From NCBI GenBank assembly GCA_001723765.1, contig MAYW01000033.1, positions 1 to 34,905 on the forward strand: a stretch of 34,905 nt of DNA, written 5' to 3'. The translations under genes and the position numbers were made by a program. The notes below the pieces were generated by a model that saw only the letters and a program-made list of their open reading frames with translations, did not search any database and was not told the DNA's origin. Positions 1 to 8,491 of this stretch are shown here, piece after piece. Every line of letters starts with the position of its first letter. Position 1 is the first letter of the stretch. This DNA comes from Candidatus Scalindua rubra (GTDB lineage: Bacteria; Planctomycetota; Brocadiia; Brocadiales; Scalinduaceae).

Positions 1-177
1 GCAGTAGGAGTGCTTGCCATTCTTGGTGGATTTGTTCCTGGCAGGAATAGGGTTCCTGGAGTAGAAGTCATGTGGCGTGGTATACGCAGACTTGAAGATA
101 TAGCAATAGGAGTATTATTAATGAAGGAAGACCTTTCAGAGAAAGCTTTGAGCGCTTATTGTTTTGAATTTGGTTAG
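1..177 (+). pseudogene. IS4-family (Tn5-like) transposase, C-terminal fragment
   Basis: The frame is open from the first base to TAG at 175-177 and encodes 58 residues. It contains LGGF near residue 8, PGVEVMWRGIRRLEDIAIG at about 19-37, and a short polar tail. The LGGF...W-x-G-x-x-x-L pattern is the C-terminal signature of IS4/IS50-type DDE transposases, where this region makes dimer contacts. The catalytic residues would lie upstream, outside the window, so whether the element is intact cannot be judged. No convincing terminal inverted repeat could be fixed downstream; the nearest structure is an imperfect inverted repeat, 150-161 with 201-212. Identification rests on the short motif. Confidence 0.6.
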
Positions 178-212
178 CTGTCCGGCAAAAAATTGTCCAA
201 CAGTAAGCGCTC
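150..212. repeat. inverted repeat at the transposase 3' end
   Basis: GAGCGCTTATTG at 150-161 pairs with CAGTAAGCGCTC at 201-212, 11 of 12 positions plus one G-T, around a 39-base loop. It begins inside the last codons of the transposase fragment. It could be a weak transcription barrier or part of the IS end. No U-run follows it, so it is not called a terminator. Confidence 0.35.
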
Positions 213-277
213 TGCGTGGGAACGAAGGATCTTATAAATGGGATGTGTCCCTATTTTTATTAACGGAGGAGAAAAAA

Positions 278-532
278 ATGTTTGGTATGCCAGGAGGTAT
301 GGAATGGATAATTATCCTTATTGTGGCACTGCTTATCTTTGGCAAGAGGCTTCCAGAGGTAATGAAATCTATGGGAAGAGGTATCGTTGAATTCAAAAAA
401 GGTGTGAAAGGCGTAGAAGATGAAGTGGAAAGCTCTGTAGAAAAGAAACAGGATGAGATAGAAACACCTAAAAAGAAACATGAAAATATAGAAACAGACG
501 ACAAAGAACATATCAAAGAAATGAAAGGATAA
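278..532 (+). CDS. tatA: Sec-independent protein translocase TatA/TatE-like
   Basis: An 84-residue protein with the TatA layout. A short N-terminus (MFGMPGGMEW) leads into one membrane helix at about 9-22, then the FGKRLPEV hinge at about 21-28 with the FG-K-LPE signature, an amphipathic helix (MGRGIVEFKKG), and a highly charged Lys/Glu tail. TatA oligomerises with TatC to move folded proteins across the inner membrane. The ATG at 278 is preferred over an upstream in-frame ATG at 164, because GGAGGA lies at about 265-270 and the hydrophobic helix must sit at the N-terminus. tatC and tatB are not in the window. The gene stands just downstream of a transposase tail. Confidence 0.9.
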   Translation: MFGMPGGMEWIIILIVALLIFGKRLPEVMKSMGRGIVEFKKGVKGVEDEVESSVEKKQDEIETPKKKHENIETDDKEHIKEMKG

Positions 533-539
533 TAATCTA

Positions 540-638
540 ATGGCACATACCAGTAAAAGGCGAAAACTAAAATGGCGCAGTAAAAAAGCAAACCATGGTA
601 GAAAGCCAAATATGGGAAGACAAAAAGGGAAATTATAA
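540..638 (+). CDS. very small basic protein (32 aa)
   Basis: ATG at 540-542 opens a 32-residue frame ending TAA at 636-638. It is extremely basic, with a KRRKLKWRSKKANHGRKPN core at about residues 6-24, and has no acidic residue. It starts 7 bases after the tatA stop. A weak AAAGGA lies within the tatA 3' end about 11 bases upstream, so the two may be cotranscribed. The composition (Lys, Arg, Trp, Asn-His-Gly) resembles small ribosome- or nucleic-acid-associated proteins, but I do not recognise a named family. It could be a chance frame, though its length, regular composition and tight spacing argue for a gene. Confidence 0.5.
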   Translation: MAHTSKRRKLKWRSKKANHGRKPNMGRQKGKL

Positions 639-876
639 AATTAGCTCATTTTCAGCCTGCTTGAGTAACATCAATCAGAGAAAAATTATTTGCTTTCAAA
701 CTTGAGATTCTTCCCCCGCTGCTTCCTTGCGGAAGCAAGGATGCGGGGTCAGAATGACAAGGTGTTTCAATATGTCATTCTTTCGCTTCACTCAAGGACA
801 GGTCTGAGGGAGGATACGCCTGTCCTGACGACAGGAAGGGACATGAGCTAAGCTCAGCTTTGCCGAAGAATCTAAT
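638..876. repeat. intergenic palindromic repeat block
   Basis: No gene is seen. The block starts with AAATTAGC (638-645), as found beside three start codons elsewhere, and ends near CTAATTT (about 871-877). Inside are a GCTTCC...GGAAGC hairpin within a CCCCGC...GCGGGG context (about 715-748), GAATGACA and TGTCATTC in inverted orientation (about 752-781), a CTGTCCTGACGACAGG stem (about 820-836), and GAGCTAAGCTCAGC at 845-858. It looks like several small repeats inserted into each other. Confidence 0.5.
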
Positions 877-1416
877 TTACGTGACTTCCTTTAATACTTC
901 TTCATAAACTTTCAAGTCCCTTTCGCTAAACAGCGCAAATCGAACCTCTACAAAGTCGTATTCCTCAATAAATTCTTTTACCGTTGTAAGGGCAATTCTC
1001 GCAGCTTTATCTATCGGAAACCTGTAAACACCGGTGCTAATAGAAGGAAATGAGATAGACTTAATGCCATTTTCTTTTGCCAGGTTCAGACTGTTATAAT
1101 AAGCATTGCGAAGAAGTTGTTTTTCATCGCGGTTTCCTCCTGACCAGACAGGACCTACGGTGTGTATTACATATCTGGTCGCCATATTTCCACCAGAGGT
1201 TATTACTGCCTCACCAGTGGGACAACCGCCCTGTTTCGCACGAATCTCCTTACATTCTTCTAGAATCTTTGGTCCGCCGGCACGATGAATAGCGCCATCC
1301 ACACCCCCTCCACCCAATAGACTTGTATTTGCAGCATTGACTATAGCTTCAGTGTCCTGTAACGTTATGTCACCTTGAATCAAACTGAGTTTAGTTTTAC
1401 CAATCTTTGTTTCCAT
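877..1416 (-). CDS. macrodomain protein, ADP-ribose / O-acetyl-ADP-ribose deacetylase type
   Basis: A 179-residue single macrodomain of the YmdB/MacroD type, about the normal family length. Visible hallmarks are QGDIT at 14-18, VNAANTSLLGGGGVDGAIHR at 26-45 (catalytic Asn and Asp and the glycine-rich loop), GEAVITSGG at 68-76, VIHTVGP at 83-89 and SISTGVYRFP at 125-134, which binds the distal ribose/phosphate. These proteins bind ADP-ribose and commonly remove O-acetyl-ADP-ribose or mono-ADP-ribosyl esters in the cytoplasm. GGAGAT lies just upstream of the ATG. It stands alone, in the same direction as the TSUP gene but separated from it by repeats. Substrate is inferred from the family. Confidence 0.9.
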   Translation of the reverse strand: METKIGKTKLSLIQGDITLQDTEAIVNAANTSLLGGGGVDGAIHRAGGPKILEECKEIRAKQGGCPTGEAVITSGGNMATRYVIHTVGPVWSGGNRDEKQLLRNAYYNSLNLAKENGIKSISFPSISTGVYRFPIDKAARIALTTVKEFIEEYDFVEVRFALFSERDLKVYEEVLKEVT

Positions 1417-1454
1417 TTTCTTAATCTCCTATACATTAAATTATGGAATCAACC

Positions 1455-1550
1455 CTTCTACTTTCCCCGACCTCATGGACGGGGTTTGCTCAGGGTTGGA
1501 CATTCGGCTGAGCTCAGTCGAGGCCATACTGAGCGCCGTCGAAGTATCAA
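1455..1550. repeat. intergenic repeats between macrodomain gene and TSUP permease gene
   Basis: This stretch holds CCCCGACC...GGACGGGG and CGGCTGAGCTCAGTCGAGGCC followed by GAGCGCCGTCGAAGTATC. The GCTGAGCTCAGTCGAG core at 1507-1522 is one of several GAGCTnAGC-type motifs scattered through the window. The repeat ends at the stop codon of the permease gene. Confidence 0.45.
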
Positions 1551-2314
1551 ACAAAAAGTTTTATTACCATTGCAATAACACAGATTGTAAGTACTAAACG
1601 TATCCATCGCTCACCCTTGGCAACAGCCCAATGGCTGCCAATCCAACCCCCAAGACCCATCCCTGCAGCCAGACCTAATCCCACAGTCCAATATACCTTA
1701 TCATAGAAAACAAACACAATTAATGCAAATATGGTATAGATACCTACAATAAATACCTTGTGACTATTAGTGTCCACAAGATTTAATCCCGTAATCGTGG
1801 TCAGGGCAGCTATAATTATAAAACCAACACCAACCTGAATAAACCCGCCATAGATTCCGATAAAAAAGAAGACGATCATAGTAATAATGAGATGGCTGCG
1901 TCCTAAACTAATTAGACTACCATCACCATTTTGACGATTATCGCGCCATCTTTTAGCAGGATTCCATAAGATAAGCCCCAGGACAAGTAGCATGACAATG
2001 GCGAGTACTCTTTTGAACAGGATATCGGACATATCAACGGCAATCTGGGCACCGATGATGGCTCCTAAAAGTCCAGGTACTGACAATAGAAGACTCAACT
2101 TAAAATTAGAAACGCCCTCCCTCTTGAAGCCGGCAACTGCAAATAAACACTGAACTATAATTGCAAGACGATTAGTGCCGTTTGCTACCGCCGTTGGTAA
2201 GCCTAAGAAGATGAGTATCGGCAGGGTAAGCAGTGAACCGCCACCTGCAACGGTATTGATGAATCCGGCTATGACTCCAATGCTGAAAACGACAGGAATA
2301 TGCCAAATTTCCAT
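1547..2314 (-). CDS. TSUP (TauE/SafE) family membrane permease
   Basis: A 255-residue integral membrane protein with about eight hydrophobic segments in two related halves. The first half carries the family motif IAGFINTVAGGGSLLTLPIL at about 14-33 followed by ANGTNR at about 44-49. The second half repeats a similar hairpin around GIYGGFIQVGVGF at about 153-165. TSUP proteins export or import small organosulfur and organic anions such as sulfite, sulfoacetate or taurine-derived compounds. No sulfur gene is adjacent, so the substrate is unknown. The start has a GGCGGAG ribosome site lying inside the loop of the AAATTAGC inverted repeat described separately. Confidence 0.85.
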   Translation of the reverse strand: MEIWHIPVVFSIGVIAGFINTVAGGGSLLTLPILIFLGLPTAVANGTNRLAIIVQCLFAVAGFKREGVSNFKLSLLLSVPGLLGAIIGAQIAVDMSDILFKRVLAIVMLLVLGLILWNPAKRWRDNRQNGDGSLISLGRSHLIITMIVFFFIGIYGGFIQVGVGFIIIAALTTITGLNLVDTNSHKVFIVGIYTIFALIVFVFYDKVYWTVGLGLAAGMGLGGWIGSHWAVAKGERWIRLVLTICVIAMVIKLFV

Positions 2315-2369
2315 AAATTAGCTCACTCTCCGCCTTGAACGACATAGTCGGGCAGGCGTTCGCTAATTT
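2315..2369 (-). promoter_or_regulatory. AAATTAGC inverted repeat bracketing the permease gene ribosome-binding site
   Basis: On the coding strand AAATTAGC (2369 to 2362) and GCTAATTT (2322 to 2315) form a perfect 8-bp stem immediately before the ATG, with a GGCGGAG Shine-Dalgarno-like sequence in the loop. The same arrangement occurs before pilU and the RND gene. It may act as a translational hairpin, or be a mobile repeat that supplies the start region. Confidence 0.55.
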
Positions 2370-2522
2370 ATTCTGTTTTGCTCCGCAAAATGTTTATCAA
2401 AAACTTATACAGAATCTTTACCCGTCCCCGACTTTCATCGGGATAATGCTCTTAATATTTAATACTAGACATTGCTCTAATTGTTCAATAAAAGGTACAT
2501 TACTGAGATTTGGTTTTTGTCT

Positions 2523-3839
2523 TTAACCTTTATTCCCGGCAACATTTACAGACCTGAAATAAAATGGAGGGACTCTCAAGGCTCCATGCCAATCTGACTT
2601 ATCACCAAGAGCTATTATATTATTAAATACATCAAAAACATTCCCGGCTATCATGCAATCCTTTACTCTTCCAACGATCTCTCCATTTTCTACAAGATAG
2701 CCTAAATCAATATTTACAGAAAATTCTCCTGCAAGGACGTTACTTTGACCCCCACCAAGAACCTGGTCTACAAGTATTCCACACTTCATGTCTTTAGTCA
2801 TATCTTCAAATTTCATTTCCCCAGGTTCTATAATGATGTTAGAATTACCTGGAGAAGGTTGTGATGTAAAGCACCTTGTTCCGTTTCCGGTTGATTTAGC
2901 ATTCATAATACCAGCAGTTTGCAAATCATAAATATAGTTTTTAAGTACACCAAGTTCGATAAGAGGAGTCCTTTGGGCAGAGACTCCTTCACCATCACAA
3001 ATATAGCTTCCGTCAGCGTAATCAATTGTTGAATCGTCATACATACTGATTCTTTCATCTATTATTTTCTGCCCGAGTTTGCCCGTTAATGGAGAGGCGC
3101 CTTTTTGAACCATTTTTCCATTACATCCAGTCTCAAACGTTGCTAATAAAGTTCCAATAGCCTTAGAAGTAAAAACCACTGGATAACTAGCAGTAGATAT
3201 TTCAATCTCCTTCTCTGCTAATTTTAAACCACGAAGCGCTTTTTTTGTATGTTTATCAAGGTCATCAACTACTTTTGCAGAACTTTCACCTTCTCCCACC
3301 CATAACAAGCCTTTATCCTTAACCAGCAATATATCAATGCCTATCCCAAAAGAAGTTGATTGAGTGCTTACGTCTAAACCACTTGAACTAATTAAACGAC
3401 TTTTGCCAACTCCTTTCCCAATACTGACTCCACATTCATAATTTGGATTAACAGATAAGGCTTTTTCTATCGTCGCCTTCCCAATTTGTATACCTTTTTC
3501 AATAGGATAGCTCACTACTTTTTCATCAAATAGCTTGATGTCTTTAGAGTGGTTTTTTGATTGAAATTCAAATTTTGCCTCCTGTCCAAATTTAGCGCTT
3601 TCTATAGCATTTGAGACGAGCTGATCAGGTTTTCTAAAATCGGTGGTACTTGAAAATCCAATTTTCCCATCTTTAATTACTCGCAAGCCAATTCCTCTGA
3701 TTGACTTTGTATGAACATATTTTAATTTATTGTTTTCAAAACTGATTGATCTGGACTCCCCTTCTTCATAAATCACTTCTGCTGAATCAGAACTTTTTAG
3801 GGCCAGATCAAGCGCCTTTTCTTCTATTTTGTTATTCAT
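2523..3839 (-). CDS. pmbA: PmbA/TldE-type protein of the TldD/PmbA family
   Basis: A 438-residue protein, the usual length for PmbA/TldE. The N-terminal domain shows GIGLRVIKDGKIGFSSTTD at about 49-67. The C-terminal half shows the family glycine-rich segments TGNGTR, SQPSPGNSNI and GILVDQVLGGGQSN, then GEFSVNIDLGYLVENGEIVG near the end. No HExxxH zinc motif is visible, which fits TldE/PmbA, the partner that lacks the metal site, rather than TldD. The TldD-TldE complex is a peptidase that trims peptides such as microcin B17 and degrades CcdA. tldD is not in this window. It lies 70 bp downstream of pilU on the same strand and could be read through from it. Confidence 0.88.
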   Translation of the reverse strand: MNNKIEEKALDLALKSSDSAEVIYEEGESRSISFENNKLKYVHTKSIRGIGLRVIKDGKIGFSSTTDFRKPDQLVSNAIESAKFGQEAKFEFQSKNHSKDIKLFDEKVVSYPIEKGIQIGKATIEKALSVNPNYECGVSIGKGVGKSRLISSSGLDVSTQSTSFGIGIDILLVKDKGLLWVGEGESSAKVVDDLDKHTKKALRGLKLAEKEIEISTASYPVVFTSKAIGTLLATFETGCNGKMVQKGASPLTGKLGQKIIDERISMYDDSTIDYADGSYICDGEGVSAQRTPLIELGVLKNYIYDLQTAGIMNAKSTGNGTRCFTSQPSPGNSNIIIEPGEMKFEDMTKDMKCGILVDQVLGGGQSNVLAGEFSVNIDLGYLVENGEIVGRVKDCMIAGNVFDVFNNIIALGDKSDWHGALRVPPFYFRSVNVAGNKG

Positions 3840-3909
3840 TATTCTCTAATTTTGAAAGCAGGTTTATCCTTTGTTTCTTCCTCCTGTCCTGGAGTATCAA
3901 ATTTTATTC

Positions 3910-4947
3910 TTAAACGTAAGTCATTCGCACTATCTGCATAGCTATTGCCGTTTCAAAATCTAACTTTTTCTGCATATAAAAGTTATAGATGGCCTGGTCA
4001 AAGGTTTGCATACCTTCCTGCTCACCTTGTTTCATAGTCTCTTTCAGGAGGCCAATCTCCTTTTTGAGGATAAGATCCTTTATCCTGGGTGTGTCCAAAA
4101 GTATCTCTAAAGCAGCAACCCTTTTGTCATCCACAGCAGGGATAAGTCGTTGAGAAATAATACTCCTGAGATTAAGCGAGAGAAGCAAATATATCTGTTC
4201 ATGTCTTTCAGCAGGGAAGAAGTTTATGATGCGCTCTAAGGACTGATTGGCATTATTAGCGTGAAGGGTACAAAGACAGAGATGACCGGTTTCTGCAAAG
4301 GTTATGGCCGCCTCCATGGTCTCAGTATCACGCACCTCACCCACAAGTATAACATCTGGCGCCTGTCTCAAGGTATTTTTTAAGGCATCTCCAAAGGAAT
4401 TTGTATCAAGGCCTACTTCTCTCTGAGTAACAACAGATTTCTTATGAGGGTGTACAAATTCTACAGGATCCTCTACTGTGATTATATGTCCTGGTGAATT
4501 ACTATTTCTGTAGTCTATCATTGCCGCCAGTGTAGTAGATTTACCGGATCCCGTTGCCCCCACCACTATTACGAGCCCTCTCTTGGTCATCGAAACATCC
4601 TTTAACACCGGCGGTAATCCCAAATCATCCAAAGTTTGAATCTCAATCTTTATCTGGCGAATTACAAGACCTATACTGCTCCTTTGATAAAATATGTTCA
4701 CCCTGAAACGCCCGAGAGACGGATAAAATAAGGCAAGATTCATTTCCTTTGCTTCAAGGAAGGCCGCTTTCTGTTTTTCACTCATTACTGAAAAGGCAAG
4801 CCTTTCTGTGTCTTCCGGCTTCAATGCCTCTCCAGGTATAGGTTCCGTTTTGCCCTCTACACGATAAGCAGGCGCAATACCTGCTGTAATATAAATATCT
4901 GAGGCGTCCTTCTCTACCATTAATTTTAAGAGTTCTTCTATATTCAT
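3910..4947 (-). CDS. pilU: type IV pilus retraction ATPase, PilU-type
   Basis: A 345-residue PilT-family ATPase. It has an N-terminal PAS-like domain (1-100), Walker A GATGSGKST at 130-138, Asp box ITVEDPVE at about 156-163, Walker B DVILVGE at 198-204, and His box GHLCLCTLHANNANQ at 221-235, followed by ERIINFFP. The ETGHLC-TLHANNANQ...INFFP string is diagnostic of PilU rather than PilT. PilU works with PilT in pilus depolymerisation at the inner membrane. It follows pilT by about 150 bp containing small palindromes. A strong AAAGGAG precedes the ATG within an AAATTAGC hairpin. The C-terminus, with AIAMQIVRMTYV, matches a full-length protein. Confidence 0.93.
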   Translation of the reverse strand: MNIEELLKLMVEKDASDIYITAGIAPAYRVEGKTEPIPGEALKPEDTERLAFSVMSEKQKAAFLEAKEMNLALFYPSLGRFRVNIFYQRSSIGLVIRQIKIEIQTLDDLGLPPVLKDVSMTKRGLVIVVGATGSGKSTTLAAMIDYRNSNSPGHIITVEDPVEFVHPHKKSVVTQREVGLDTNSFGDALKNTLRQAPDVILVGEVRDTETMEAAITFAETGHLCLCTLHANNANQSLERIINFFPAERHEQIYLLLSLNLRSIISQRLIPAVDDKRVAALEILLDTPRIKDLILKKEIGLLKETMKQGEQEGMQTFDQAIYNFYMQKKLDFETAIAMQIVRMTYV

Positions 4948-4974
4948 AAATTAGCTCCTTTCTCTCGCTAATTT
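4948..4974 (-). promoter_or_regulatory. AAATTAGC inverted repeat around the pilU ribosome-binding site
   Basis: AAATTAGC and GCTAATTT (4974-4967 and 4955-4948 on the coding strand) are perfect 8-bp arms around an 11-base loop holding GAGAGAAAGGA, directly abutting the ATG. If the stem forms, the Shine-Dalgarno is displayed in or next to the loop. Confidence 0.55.
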
Positions 4975-4982
4975 ATTATTAT

Positions 4983-5092
4983 TTTGCTTAAGCAAAACTT
5001 TTTTCTGTCATTCCCGCAAAAGCGGGAATCTAGTGTTTAGTTATAATAATCTATATTTCAATAAATTCGAACCTAAATTGAGCAATTTAGGT
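4983..5092. repeat. three small palindromes between pilT and pilU
   Basis: Three separate palindromes lie in order: TTTTGCTTAAGCAAAA (4983-4998), TGTCATTCCCGCAAAAGCGGGAATC (5006-5030), and ACCTAAATTG-AG-CAATTTAGGT (5071-5092). The second belongs to a family seen at least five times in the window. The third is a collapsed form of the CCTAAATTGAGC element that fills other pil spacers. Confidence 0.6.
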
Positions 5093-5101
5093 AAAAAATA
5101 T

Positions 5102-6154
5102 TTATACACCATAGGAAGACAGGACTGATGGATTAGTCAGGTATGGTGTTACCGCCTCTTTAGAAACTATGCCTTTTTTAAACATATCCACAAGAGTTGC
5201 ATCCATTGTCTGCATCCCAAATTGCTTTCCCGTCTGCATAATTCCCGGTATCTGAGCTATTTTACCCTCTCTTATGAGGTTTCTTACAGCAGGTGTCCCT
5301 ATCATTATCTCTAAAGCCGCCACCCTGCCTTTACCATCTTTCTTTTTCAGCAAATTCTGGGTAATGACAGCTATAATAGATTCGGAGAACATGGTTCTTA
5401 TCTGGTTCTGTTGCTCAGGGGGAAATACATCTATAACCCTGTCTACGGTCTTAGCAGCGCTTGAGGTATGTAAAGTGCCAAAAACAAGGTGACCGGTTTC
5501 AGCAGCAGTCATAGCCAGAGAAATTGTTTCCAGGTCTCTCATTTCACCAACAAGTATGACATCAGGGTCTTCCCTCAGGGCAGAGCGAAGTGCGTTAGCA
5601 AAACTATGTGTGTTAGTTCCTAATTCTCTCTGGTTAATGAGGCTTTGCTTTGGTTCATAAACAAATTCGATGGGATCCTCTATGGTTAGAATATGAGCCT
5701 TTTCATTCTGATTTACATAATCCATCATGGCTGCCAGTGTCGTAGACTTACCAGAACCAGTGGGACCCGTTACCAGAACAAGGCCTTTTGTTTTCTTTGT
5801 CAGATCAGCAAGTATCATGGGAAGACCTAACTCTTCCAGTGTCATTACTTTAGTGGGAATTGTCCTAAAAACTATTGCTTCCCCCTTAGATTGATAAAAG
5901 GCATTTACCCTGTAGCGGGCTATCCCCTTGAGATCTAAGGCAAAGTCTATTTCCTTTTTTTCCTCAAAGATCTTACGTTGCTGATCATTGAGAATATCAT
6001 AGAGCATTGTGTGAACGTCATCTTTGGGAAGGGATGGCATGTCTACCTTCTGGATATCACCGTGTATTCTAACTATGGGAGGTTCGCCAGAGCTTATGTG
6101 CAAGTCAGAAGCCCCTTGGTCTTTTGCAAATGTAAGAATTTCACTAATATCCAT
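5102..6154 (-). CDS. pilT: type IV pilus retraction ATPase PilT
   Basis: A 350-residue protein with the canonical PilT order. The N-terminal domain has GASDLHISSGEPP at 14-26. Walker A TGPTGSGKST is at 129-138, Asp box LTIEDPIEF at about 156-164, Walker B DVILVGEMRD at 198-207, His box GHLVFGTLHTSSA at 221-233, and the PilT-specific AVRNLIREGK with a following GMQTMD. It powers pilus disassembly for twitching motility and DNA uptake at the inner membrane. AAAGGAAAGG lies upstream of the ATG. It is followed by pilU and preceded, across a 586-bp repeat-rich spacer, by pilB. The two ATPases are clearly distinct paralogues, not a recent duplication. Confidence 0.95.
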   Translation of the reverse strand: MDISEILTFAKDQGASDLHISSGEPPIVRIHGDIQKVDMPSLPKDDVHTMLYDILNDQQRKIFEEKKEIDFALDLKGIARYRVNAFYQSKGEAIVFRTIPTKVMTLEELGLPMILADLTKKTKGLVLVTGPTGSGKSTTLAAMMDYVNQNEKAHILTIEDPIEFVYEPKQSLINQRELGTNTHSFANALRSALREDPDVILVGEMRDLETISLAMTAAETGHLVFGTLHTSSAAKTVDRVIDVFPPEQQNQIRTMFSESIIAVITQNLLKKKDGKGRVAALEIMIGTPAVRNLIREGKIAQIPGIMQTGKQFGMQTMDATLVDMFKKGIVSKEAVTPYLTNPSVLSSYGV

Positions 6155-6740
6155 AGTTTTCCTTTCCTTTAGTCTCTAAGTCGACAATTTCTTGCTTTTT
6201 TTGACTGGAAATTTGTCACCTTAGACTGTTCTACCACACCGAAGGTGTGGTAAAGAAAATGATTAATAACAAAGCTGTGGAATAATAAAGAGTTCTTTGA
6301 GTTTTAAACCAGTAACAACCCGTTTGGGCCAAAATCAAACAGCTTTATATTTAGCTATTCTTTATTATACTTAAGGGAAAGTTTGAAAACCGTAGGTTTT
6401 CATTTGACAACCTGGCAACCAGAACATATCAGAAATTTATCCCTTTTTGGTTCTGGCTCGGCCAGGTTGGGTTGTTTTATGATTAAACTCTCATGCCACC
6501 TGGTGGCGCCACGAATGATGAAAACATGTCCTGACGAAAGTCAGGATCAGATTCCATGTCTGCTTCCCAAGTAGGCATCGCTCGGGAATGACATATAAGT
6601 TGAATTGAGGAAACAACTTAGAACTATACAAGTTGCCATTCCCGACATCGACAAAGCTGAGCTTAGCTCACGTCGGGAATCTATTTTCGGATCAAAATGT
6701 ACAAGCAAAAATGTATGAAGTACCCTGCTCATTGTCTTTC
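6155..6740. repeat. 586-bp repeat-filled spacer between pilB and pilT
   Basis: No gene is seen. Items in order: a CCACACC-GAA-GGTGTGG hairpin (about 6234-6251); one copy of a dispersed repeat of about 95 bp (about 6381-6475) whose second copy lies inverted at about 32738-32842; a TCCTGACGAAAGTCAGGA stem (about 6529-6546); a palindrome with GATTCC...GGGAATGACAT (about 6549-6593); and CCCGAC...GTCGGG (6641-6676) carrying GCTGAGCTTAGCTCA (6656-6670) in its loop. The length suggests pilT and pilU may use their own promoter. Confidence 0.6.
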
Positions 6741-8486
6741 CTATGCCGCAGTAGCAACTGCAAGAACTTCTTCCACAGAGGTCAAACCTTTTTCTACTTT
6801 ACCTACACCATCTACTACGAGAGTCTTAAAATTCTGGGTTTCTTTGGCCTTCTTTGCAATGACGTGTGGAGTCTCTCGATTTATTATTAAGTCTCTCACT
6901 ATGTCATCTATTACGAGTATTTCGTAAAGGCCAACTCGACCCTTGTATCCCGTGTTCCTGCAATAGTCACAACCTTTTCCTTTTGAAAAGGTAATACCTG
7001 TTTTGTCCTGTAATCCAATGTCTCTTAGCAATTTCTCGTTAGGCACATAGTTTTCTGTACAGTGTTTACAATTACCTCTTACCAGTCTCTGCGCTACAAT
7101 GCCTATCACTGATGATGCTATAAGAAATGGCTCTACACCCATATCTATCAAACGGCTAACTGCTCCGGGGGCATCGTTGGTATGAAGCGTACTGAAGACC
7201 AGGTGGCCCGTCATTGCTGCCTGGATGGCAATTTCTGCTGTTTCCTGATCCCTCATCTCTCCTATCATAACTATGTCCGGGTCCTGACGAAGGATAGCCC
7301 TTATTGCAGAGGCGAAAGTAATTCCTGCCTTAACATTAATCTGAGTCTGCCGGATATATCTGAGGCGGTATTCCACAGGATCCTCTACGGTAATGATATT
7401 TACATCTGGATTATTAATTTTGTTTAGAGAAGCATAGAGAGTGGTGGTCTTTCCACTACCGGTGGGTCCCGTGATAAGGATAACACCGTTCGGCTTGTTT
7501 ATAAGTGATTGATATATTTCAAGAGAATTCTCTGCAAATCCCAGTTGTTCCAACTTCATAGCGGCAGTACTTTTGTCCAGGACACGCATAACCACACTCT
7601 CACCATAAACGGTTGGCATAGTTGAGACTCGGAAATCAAACTCACGCCCTTCTGTCTTTACTTTAAACCGTCCATCTTGTGGAGCCCTGCTTTCCGCAAT
7701 ATTCATACCTGAAAGCACCTTTATTCTAGATACCAGGGTAGTGCGGAGGGTTTTGGGGAGTGCAGATGCCTGAAACAAAACACCGTCCAATCTATACCTG
7801 ACCAGCATGGCATCTTCTTCTTGCTGAACATGTATATCACTTACTCCTTCTCTAATAGCACGGTGGAGAATAGTATTTAAAAGCTTTACCACCGGGGCTT
7901 TCTCCAGCATCTCCTCTGAGACTGTTTCAAGATTCACCTCCTTAACCTTCTCTACTTCTACATCTTCCTCAACTTCACCAAATTCAGACTGGACAATCTC
8001 GTCTACTATATCTGTTAGATCCTCCATAGCGCTGGTGCTACCGTAATACCTATCCAGTGCTTGGAGTATCTGATCCTCAGTAGATACCGTAACTTCTATA
8101 TCACAGCCTAGCTTGTCTCGTATCTCATCAATTCCAAAGAGATTCCTGGGATCAACAATAGCGATAGACAGGTTATTTGTTATTTTGAAGAGTGGTAGGA
8201 ACTTATACTTGCGTGCCAATCGCTCTGGTACCAATTTTATTACTTCAGCATCAATAACATAGTTATTTAAATCCATAAAAGGAGCGTTGTAATAAGATTC
8301 TAATGCCTTAGCGATGGATTCATAGGTCGCAAATTCCATCTTAAGAATAATTTGCTCAATGGATGTATCAGACTTCTGTTGCTCGGCCTCGCATTGCTTT
8401 AGCTGGTCTTTAGTCATTATCCCCTGGCTTACCAATATGTCTGCCAGTGTTACATTCAGTTCTTTTTTAACCGCTGCTTGAACCAT
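6741..8486 (-). CDS. pilB: type IV pilus assembly ATPase PilB (GspE family)
   Basis: A 581-residue extension ATPase. An N-terminal MshEN-type domain (about 10-150, with LADILVSQGIMT and PERLARKYKFLPL) precedes an acidic linker (160-195). The catalytic core has Walker A GPTGSGKTTT at 340-349, Asp box ITVEDPVEYR at about 365-374, Walker B DIVMIGEMRD at 404-413, and His box GHLVFSTLHTNDAP at 427-440. A four-cysteine zinc site follows at C473, C476, C506 and C509. It drives pilin polymerisation at the inner membrane. MshEN domains often bind cyclic di-GMP, so such control is possible but inferred. AAGGGAG lies within the last codons of the upstream TPR gene, giving translational coupling. Confidence 0.95.
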   Translation of the reverse strand: MVQAAVKKELNVTLADILVSQGIMTKDQLKQCEAEQQKSDTSIEQIILKMEFATYESIAKALESYYNAPFMDLNNYVIDAEVIKLVPERLARKYKFLPLFKITNNLSIAIVDPRNLFGIDEIRDKLGCDIEVTVSTEDQILQALDRYYGSTSAMEDLTDIVDEIVQSEFGEVEEDVEVEKVKEVNLETVSEEMLEKAPVVKLLNTILHRAIREGVSDIHVQQEEDAMLVRYRLDGVLFQASALPKTLRTTLVSRIKVLSGMNIAESRAPQDGRFKVKTEGREFDFRVSTMPTVYGESVVMRVLDKSTAAMKLEQLGFAENSLEIYQSLINKPNGVILITGPTGSGKTTTLYASLNKINNPDVNIITVEDPVEYRLRYIRQTQINVKAGITFASAIRAILRQDPDIVMIGEMRDQETAEIAIQAAMTGHLVFSTLHTNDAPGAVSRLIDMGVEPFLIASSVIGIVAQRLVRGNCKHCTENYVPNEKLLRDIGLQDKTGITFSKGKGCDYCRNTGYKGRVGLYEILVIDDIVRDLIINRETPHVIAKKAKETQNFKTLVVDGVGKVEKGLTSVEEVLAVATAA

Positions 8487-8491
8487 ATACT

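Noticed and set aside
164-277. Upstream extension of tatA to an ATG at 164
   Set aside because: It would add 38 polar residues before the membrane helix and ignores the GGAGGA ribosome site before ATG 278.
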